NCBI GenBank assembly: GCA_910580045.1
Contig: CAJTXF010000092.1
Span: forward strand, 1-8,076
Direction: 5' to 3'
DNA from: an uncultured Eubacteriales bacterium
Lineage (GTDB): Bacteria > Bacillota > Clostridia > Oscillospirales > Acutalibacteraceae
Length of the DNA stretch: 8,076 nucleotides
A program made the translations under genes and the position numbers. The notes under the pieces are model-generated. The model saw only the letters and a program-made list of their open reading frames with translations. It did no database searches and was not told where the DNA came from. Positions 4,606-8,076 of the stretch are shown here, one piece after another (the first letter of the stretch is position 1; every line of letters starts with the position of its first letter).

Positions 4606-6378
4606 ATGACAAACAACAAATCTGTTCTGAACTGGCTGGAAGAAATGAAGGCCCTGGTCACCCCTGACCAAGTCGTTTGGATTGACGGTTCTGAGGAGCA
4701 GGTCGAGGACCTGCGCCGCCAGGCCTGCGAGACCGGCGAGATGATTAAGCTGAACCAGGAAAAACTGCCCGACTGCTATTATCACCGCACCGCTGTCAAC
4801 GATGTGGCTCGGGTAGAGGGCCGCACCTTCATCTGCTCCAAAAAGGAAGAGGACGCTGGCCCTACCAACCACTGGATGGAGCCGGGCCAGGCCTATAAGA
4901 TGCTGTTCGACATTGCCCGGGGCAGCTATAAGGGCCGCACCATGTATGTCATCCCCTACTCCATGGGCCCTGTGGGTTCCCCCCTGGCCAAGATTGGCGT
5001 GGAGGTCACTGACTCTATCTACGTGGTGCTGAACATGTCCATTATGACCCGCACCGGCAAGGCTGTGCTGGACGTGCTGGGCGACAGCACTGACTGGGTC
5101 AAGGGCCTGCACTGCAAGGTGGACATTGACGAGGAGAAGCGCTACATCTGCCACTTCCCTGAGGACAATTATATCATCAGCGTGAACTCCGGCTACGGCG
5201 GGAACGTGCTGCTGGGCAAGAAGTGCTTCGCCCTGCGCATTGCCTCCTATCAGGCCAAGAACGAGGGCTGGATGGCTGAGCATATGCTGATTCTGGGCAT
5301 TGAGAATCCCCAGGGCGAGGTCAAGTATGTCTGCGCCGCGTTCCCCTCTGCCTGCGGCAAGACCAACCTGGCCATGATGATCCCCCCCGAGGGCTACCGC
5401 GAGAAGGGCTATAAGGTCTGGACTGTGGGCGACGACATCAGCTGGATGCGCCAGGGCCCTGACGGCCGCCTGTACGCCATCAACCCGGAGAACGGCTTCT
5501 TCGGCGTGGCGCCCGGCACCAACATGAAGTCCAACCCCAACGCGCTGATTTCCACCCAGAAGGGCACCATCTTCACCAACGTGGCCCGCAACCTGGACGA
5601 CAACACCGTATGGTGGGAGAGCCTGGACAAGAACCCGCCTGTCAACGCCCAGGAGTGGAAGGGCGCCGAGGTCAATGGCCCCGAGTTCATTGCCGAGGGC
5701 GGCAAGCTGGCCCATCCCAACAGCCGCTTCACCGCGCCCGCCAAGAACTGCCCCTGCATCAGCCCCGAGTTTGACAAGGGCGAGGGCGTGCCCGTGTCCG
5801 CCATCATCTTCGGCGGCCGCCGTCCTGACACCGTGCCGCTGGTGTACCAGTCCAAGAGCTGGAACGCCGGTGTGTTCGTAGGCTCCATCACCGGCTCTGA
5901 GACCACCGCCGCTGCTGCTGGCGCTGTGGGCGTGGTTCGCCGTGACCCCATGGCCATGCTGCCCTTCTGCGGCTATCACATGGGCGACTACTTCCAGCAC
6001 TGGATTGAGATGGGCGAGAAGCTGGGCGACAAGGCCCCCAAGATTTTCAACGTGAACTGGTTCCGCACCGACGCGGACGGCCACTTCATTTGGCCCGGCT
6101 TTGGCGACAACTTCCGTGTGGTGGAGTGGATTATCAAGCGCTGCGAGGGCAAGGTCGACGCGGTGGAGACCCCCATTGGCTTTGTGCCCCATGCTGAGGA
6201 CATCAACCTGGAGGGCCTGGACTTCTCTATGGAGCAGCTCAAGGACATCCTGGTGGTTGACAAGGCAGCCTGGGCCAAAGAGGCTGAGGGCATTGAGGAG
6301 TTCTACAAGCAGTTTGGCGATAAGCTGCCCGCGGCTCTGAAGGAGCAGCTGGCCACTTTGAAGGAGAACTGCAAGTAA
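4606..6378 (+). CDS. pckG: Phosphoenolpyruvate carboxykinase (GTP)
   Basis: A 590-aa cytoplasmic enzyme that interconverts oxaloacetate + GTP and PEP + CO2 + GDP. It works at the link between the C4-acid pool and glycolysis/gluconeogenesis, and in anaerobes may run in the carboxylating direction. It belongs to the GTP class: the P-loop reads FPSACGKTN (246-254) with the reactive C250, and kinase-2 reads VGDDISWM (274-281). The Mn-ligand positions are conserved (GKKCFALRIAS near 205-214, H226, D277). FGGRRPDTVPLVYQS (402-416) is the substrate block. The guanine pocket FIWPGFGDNF (494-503) supplies three aromatic residues. Length is typical of the family. The start is an ATG with AAAGGAG (4588-4594) 11 nt upstream; the frame is open back to 4330, but that part overlaps both promoters and is not coding. 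Codon choice is strongly biased (AAG, GGC, CTG, GCC), as expected of a highly expressed gene. It stands alone between its promoter and a terminator. Confidence 0.97.
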   Translation: MTNNKSVLNWLEEMKALVTPDQVVWIDGSEEQVEDLRRQACETGEMIKLNQEKLPDCYYHRTAVNDVARVEGRTFICSKKEEDAGPTNHWMEPGQAYKMLFDIARGSYKGRTMYVIPYSMGPVGSPLAKIGVEVTDSIYVVLNMSIMTRTGKAVLDVLGDSTDWVKGLHCKVDIDEEKRYICHFPEDNYIISVNSGYGGNVLLGKKCFALRIASYQAKNEGWMAEHMLILGIENPQGEVKYVCAAFPSACGKTNLAMMIPPEGYREKGYKVWTVGDDISWMRQGPDGRLYAINPENGFFGVAPGTNMKSNPNALISTQKGTIFTNVARNLDDNTVWWESLDKNPPVNAQEWKGAEVNGPEFIAEGGKLAHPNSRFTAPAKNCPCISPEFDKGEGVPVSAIIFGGRRPDTVPLVYQSKSWNAGVFVGSITGSETTAAAAGAVGVVRRDPMAMLPFCGYHMGDYFQHWIEMGEKLGDKAPKIFNVNWFRTDADGHFIWPGFGDNFRVVEWIIKRCEGKVDAVETPIGFVPHAEDINLEGLDFSMEQLKDILVVDKAAWAKEAEGIEEFYKQFGDKLPAALKEQLATLKENCK

Positions 6379-6399
6379 GTTTCCATAAAGCATAAAGAG

Positions 6400-6429
6400 A
6401 AGGCAGCCGGATAAAACCGGCTGCCTTTT
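6400..6429. terminator. Terminator of pckG, probably shared with nrdG
   Basis: AAGGCAGCCGG (6400-6410) pairs perfectly with CCGGCTGCCTT (6417-6427) around an ATAAAA loop and is followed by TT. The T-run is short (four T in all) on the plus strand. On the minus strand the stem is followed by CTCTTTATG, a moderate U-rich tail only a few bases after the nrdG stop at 6432, so it may end both transcripts. Confidence 0.85.
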
Positions 6430-6431
6430 GT

Positions 6432-6932
6432 TCATTGCTGCTCCCACAGCACCGCTCTCCCTGCTGCCAGTGACCTTTTCACATCGATCAGCCGCTGGTT
6501 CTCACTGCCCCGAAAGAGCAGGTCTATGTTCCGCTGGGCCTCCAAGTAGGGGCCGTCTACCAACAGGTCTGTCTCCCGCAGGAGGGCCGTTATGTGAGAG
6601 CCTTGAGAGACGGACAACTCCTCAAAGGTGTACCCTGTATAGGTCACCACGTCCTTGCCCGCGCCATGGACCATCTCCGCCAGCCTGGCCAGGGCCTCTG
6701 CCTGGCAGAAGGGCTCTCCTCCGCTCAGGGTAATTCCCTTGAGCATAGGATTCCTCTGGAACTGTTGGAACAGCTCCTCCAGCGCCATAGGCGTACCGCC
6801 CTCAAAGGAGTGGGTTTCGGGGTTATGGCACCCAGGGCAGCCGTGGGGGCAGCCCTGCACAAATACCGCGTACCGGAAGCCCGGCCCGTCCACAATGGAC
6901 TCCGGCACGATGCCCGCCACATTCACCTGCAT
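6432..6932 (-). CDS. nrdG: Anaerobic ribonucleotide reductase activating protein NrdG
   Basis: A 166-aa radical-SAM activase. In the family, a [4Fe-4S] cluster reduces S-adenosylmethionine and the resulting radical is placed on the glycyl residue of class III ribonucleotide reductase NrdD. The cluster motif is C28-x3-C32-x2-C35 in QGCPHGCPGCHNPET. GITLSGGEP (66-74) is the SAM-contacting GGE block, and the family's C-terminal signature reads GPY (127-129) then FRGSENQRLID (140-150). Length is typical. The ATG at 6932 has AAGGGAGG 5 nt upstream, and this site overlaps the TAA of surE, so translation is probably coupled. It is the last gene of a three-gene operon. The full-length nrdD that usually adjoins nrdG is absent, but the first gene of the operon encodes an NrdD-like C-terminal piece. 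Confidence 0.95.
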   Translation of the reverse strand: MQVNVAGIVPESIVDGPGFRYAVFVQGCPHGCPGCHNPETHSFEGGTPMALEELFQQFQRNPMLKGITLSGGEPFCQAEALARLAEMVHGAGKDVVTYTGYTFEELSVSQGSHITALLRETDLLVDGPYLEAQRNIDLLFRGSENQRLIDVKRSLAAGRAVLWEQQ

Positions 6933-6937
6933 AAGGG

Positions 6938-6945
6938 CCTCCCTT
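6938..6945 (-). promoter_or_regulatory. nrdG ribosome binding site overlapping the surE stop
   Basis: AAGGGAGG on the minus strand shares its first two bases with the surE stop codon (6944-6946) and lies 5 nt before the nrdG ATG. Ribosomes ending surE would reach it directly. Confidence 0.8.
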
Positions 6946-7702
6946 ACTGCCAGGGGATTTCCCTGCGGCCCTCCAGGCTCTGCTGTTGGCGGAAGCTGAG
7001 GGGGGTCAGGGTGATGTAGCCATCGTTGAGGCTGTTCCAGTCGTCCGGGCCGCCGGGGGTCAGCACAGGCGGGTGGGCCGGGGGCATGAACACCCGCACC
7101 AGCTCCCCTTCCGAAGAATGCTCCGGGGAGTCCCGCTCCACATATTCCCCCTCCCAGCGGTTGCAGCCCAGGGGGGCCCAGCGCAGGCCCTTGATTTCCG
7201 TGATGGGCAGGTTGGGGATGTTGATATTCAGCACCTGGTCAAAGTCGTTCTCCAAATCCAGCAAATCAAAAATGCACAGGAAAGTCTGGATGGTCTGCTG
7301 GTCGTCCGCGCCAATGGGGGCTGAGAGGGCAATGGCCTTCACGCCCATCATGGCCGCTTCCAGGGCAGCGGCCACTGTGCCGGAGTAGGGCAAATCATAG
7401 GCCAGGTTGCAGCCGCTGTTGGGCCCGGAAATCACCAAATCCACCGGGGCAGGGGCAAAGTTCAGCAGGCCCAGACGGGTGCAGTCCGCCGGGGTGCCGG
7501 AAACGCCCCAGGCCGTCACCCCATGGGGATAGTCAGCCCGGTGGGCGAACAGGGGCGAGCGCAGGGTAACGCCGTGGCCGATGGCACTGCGGTTCTGGTC
7601 CGGGGCGGCCACAGTGACCGCGTAGCTGCGGGAGAGGGCCCCGGCCAGAGCATACAGCCCTGGAGAGCTGATGCCATCGTCATTGACCAAAAGCAGGTTC
7701 AT
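6944..7702 (-). CDS. surE: 5'/3'-nucleotidase SurE
   Basis: A 252-aa cytoplasmic, metal-dependent phosphatase acting on nucleoside monophosphates (members also take dNMPs and short polyphosphate). The metal site is complete: D8-D9 in LLVNDDGISSPG, S39 in APDQNRSA and N95 in ISGPNSGCN. SGTPADC (68-74) and YSGTVAAALEA (106-116) are further family blocks. Length is typical of bacterial SurE. The start ATG lies 2 nt after the TGA of the preceding 62-aa gene, and its AAGGAGG (7710-7716) is inside that gene's last codons, so the two are translationally coupled. nrdG follows after 11 nt. Placement between two class III ribonucleotide reductase-related genes suggests a role in balancing nucleotide pools; this is inference. 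Confidence 0.94.
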   Translation of the reverse strand: MNLLLVNDDGISSPGLYALAGALSRSYAVTVAAPDQNRSAIGHGVTLRSPLFAHRADYPHGVTAWGVSGTPADCTRLGLLNFAPAPVDLVISGPNSGCNLAYDLPYSGTVAAALEAAMMGVKAIALSAPIGADDQQTIQTFLCIFDLLDLENDFDQVLNINIPNLPITEIKGLRWAPLGCNRWEGEYVERDSPEHSSEGELVRVFMPPAHPPVLTPGGPDDWNSLNDGYITLTPLSFRQQQSLEGRREIPWQ

Positions 7703-7704
7703 AC

Positions 7705-7893
7705 TCAGGCCTCCTTGGTCATAGAATGCTTGACCCGGTCCTTCTCCTCCGCCCGCTTGGCATTGTTCCAGCGGTCAATGGTGCCCACCAGATAACCGGT
7801 GATGCGGCGGATGCGCTCAAAATCCCGGCCCTCGCCCACCATGATTTGCTCAGTACCTGTGATGCTTGCGTTTTTCTTGGAAGTGTTAGACAT
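7705..7893 (-). CDS. Small NrdD C-terminus-like protein with glycyl-radical loop
   Basis: A 62-aa protein that aligns by eye with the extreme C-terminus of class III ribonucleotide reductase NrdD. From residue 28 it reads IRRITGYLVGT...RWN..K..EE..RVKH, against RRVCGYL...FN.GK.EE..RRVKH in E. coli NrdD as I recall it. The GYL glycine (G33 here) corresponds to the radical-bearing Gly681 of E. coli NrdD. The first 24 residues are polar and unrecognised. There is no cysteine, so the four-Cys zinc site that precedes the radical loop in NrdD is absent. The ATG has AAAAGGAGG (7901-7909) 7 nt upstream. It is first in an operon with surE (2-nt gap) and nrdG, the enzyme that makes the glycyl radical. 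It could be the detached tail of a split NrdD, a GrcA-like spare radical domain, or a relic. The good start site, intact frame and conserved motif argue against a relic. The sequence match is fairly sure; the role is inferred. Confidence 0.8.
   Translation of the reverse strand: MSNTSKKNASITGTEQIMVGEGRDFERIRRITGYLVGTIDRWNNAKRAEEKDRVKHSMTKEA
7710..7716 (-). promoter_or_regulatory. surE ribosome binding site inside the upstream gene
   Basis: AAGGAGG on the minus strand forms part of the Lys-Glu-Ala codons that end the 62-aa protein, and sits 7 nt before the surE ATG. This supports translation of the small gene and surE as one coupled unit. Confidence 0.85.
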
Positions 7894-8076
7894 AGTAGTT
7901 CCTCCTTTTATCGTTTACGGATTAGAGTTTCTTGGCTGTGAGAGCGCCCGGCATTAACCAAAACGCGGGCCAAAAGCGTAACAGCAATAGCGCACAAAGG
8001 GGCGCGGGCGAAAGGTTTCGTCGTCTCGGCTGCCGCCTCGGTCGGCTCGGGACGGTCGCGGCACATTGACTTCGTC
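7894..8076. other. Leader of the small gene-surE-nrdG operon
   Basis: Apart from the ribosome binding site at 7901-7909 and the 24-bp repeat at 8022-8045, nothing certain is seen. TTGG-type -35 candidates around 7955-7975 (minus strand) lack a well-spaced -10. No NrdR-like paired boxes were recognised. A short inverted repeat CGAA/TTCG is present near 8009-8020. The region is cut by the window edge, and the promoter may be outside. Confidence 0.4.
8022..8045. repeat. 24-bp repeat, copy 2 (inverted)
   Basis: Exact reverse complement of 2267-2290. It lies about 130 bp upstream of the small NrdD-like gene. Together the two copies bracket about 5.7 kb containing the membrane protein gene, pckG, nrdG, surE and the small gene. 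Confidence 0.85.

Noticed and set aside
4606..6378. ATP-type PEP carboxykinase (pckA)
   Set aside because: The P-loop FPSACGKTN, the FIWPGFGDNF guanine pocket and the 590-aa length are those of the GTP-dependent class.
4489..6447. Very long open frame on the minus strand (652 codons) opposite pckG
   Set aside because: It is a shadow of pckG: the protein is Ala/Gly/Val/Leu/His-rich low complexity without family motifs, and the codon bias of pckG removes stops from this frame.
7894..8076. NrdR-type operator or sigma-A promoter for the small gene-surE-nrdG operon
   Set aside because: No pair of NrdR-like boxes and no -35/-10 pair with 16-18 bp spacing could be found, so none is annotated.
1..8076. 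CRISPR array, tRNA or rRNA genes, transposase or phage genes
   Set aside because: No evenly spaced direct repeats, no cloverleaf with TTCGANNC arm, and no such protein family was recognised on either strand.

Overview
The window looks like a chromosomal segment of a GC-rich, obligately anaerobic Firmicute, most like gut Clostridia of the Oscillospiraceae/Flavonifractor kind. The grounds are strong AGGAGG-type ribosome binding sites, sigma-A type promoters, an anaerobic (class III) ribonucleotide reductase activase, a DUF1848 protein, a YesN/AraC-type response regulator and a GTP-type PEP carboxykinase. The taxonomic placement is inference; there is no rRNA gene here. No tRNA, CRISPR array, phage gene or transposase gene was seen.

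Layout from left to right. 1-163: hairpin-bearing non-coding leader. 164-1201 (+): response regulator with receiver and AraC helix-turn-helix domains. 1206-1249: two-way terminator shared with the convergent DUF1848 gene at 1257-2159 (-), whose C-terminal cysteine cluster resembles a radical-SAM Fe-S motif. 2160-2713: a 554-bp GC-rich, hairpin-rich block without a convincing gene. It is part of a 545-bp stretch (2221-2765) bounded by perfect 14-bp inverted repeats, and its right end runs into the 3' end of the next gene. 2714-4330 (-): polytopic membrane protein, probably a GT-C fold glycosyltransferase, starting at TTG. 4331-4605: divergent promoter region. 4606-6378 (+): GTP-dependent PEP carboxykinase (pckG). 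6400-6429: terminator. 6432-7893 (-): a tight three-gene operon, transcribed as a 62-aa protein, surE, then nrdG. 7894-8076: operon leader, holding an exact inverted copy of a 24-bp sequence found at 2267-2290.

The most interesting point is the first gene of the last operon. The 62-aa protein matches the extreme C-terminus of the class III ribonucleotide reductase NrdD, including the RxxGYL loop that carries the glycyl radical, but nothing else of NrdD. It is co-transcribed with nrdG, the activase that installs that radical. This suggests either a split NrdD or a stand-alone glycyl-radical cofactor comparable to GrcA/YfiD for pyruvate formate-lyase. SurE, a nucleotide phosphatase, sits between the two, so the operon as a whole points to (deoxy)nucleotide metabolism under anoxia.

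The second point is a set of shared short repeats (14-bp ends, a 24-bp motif, a GGTCCAGGGGC motif) in the non-coding regions. They suggest a dispersed small element, one copy of which appears to supply the last residues and stop codon of the membrane protein gene.
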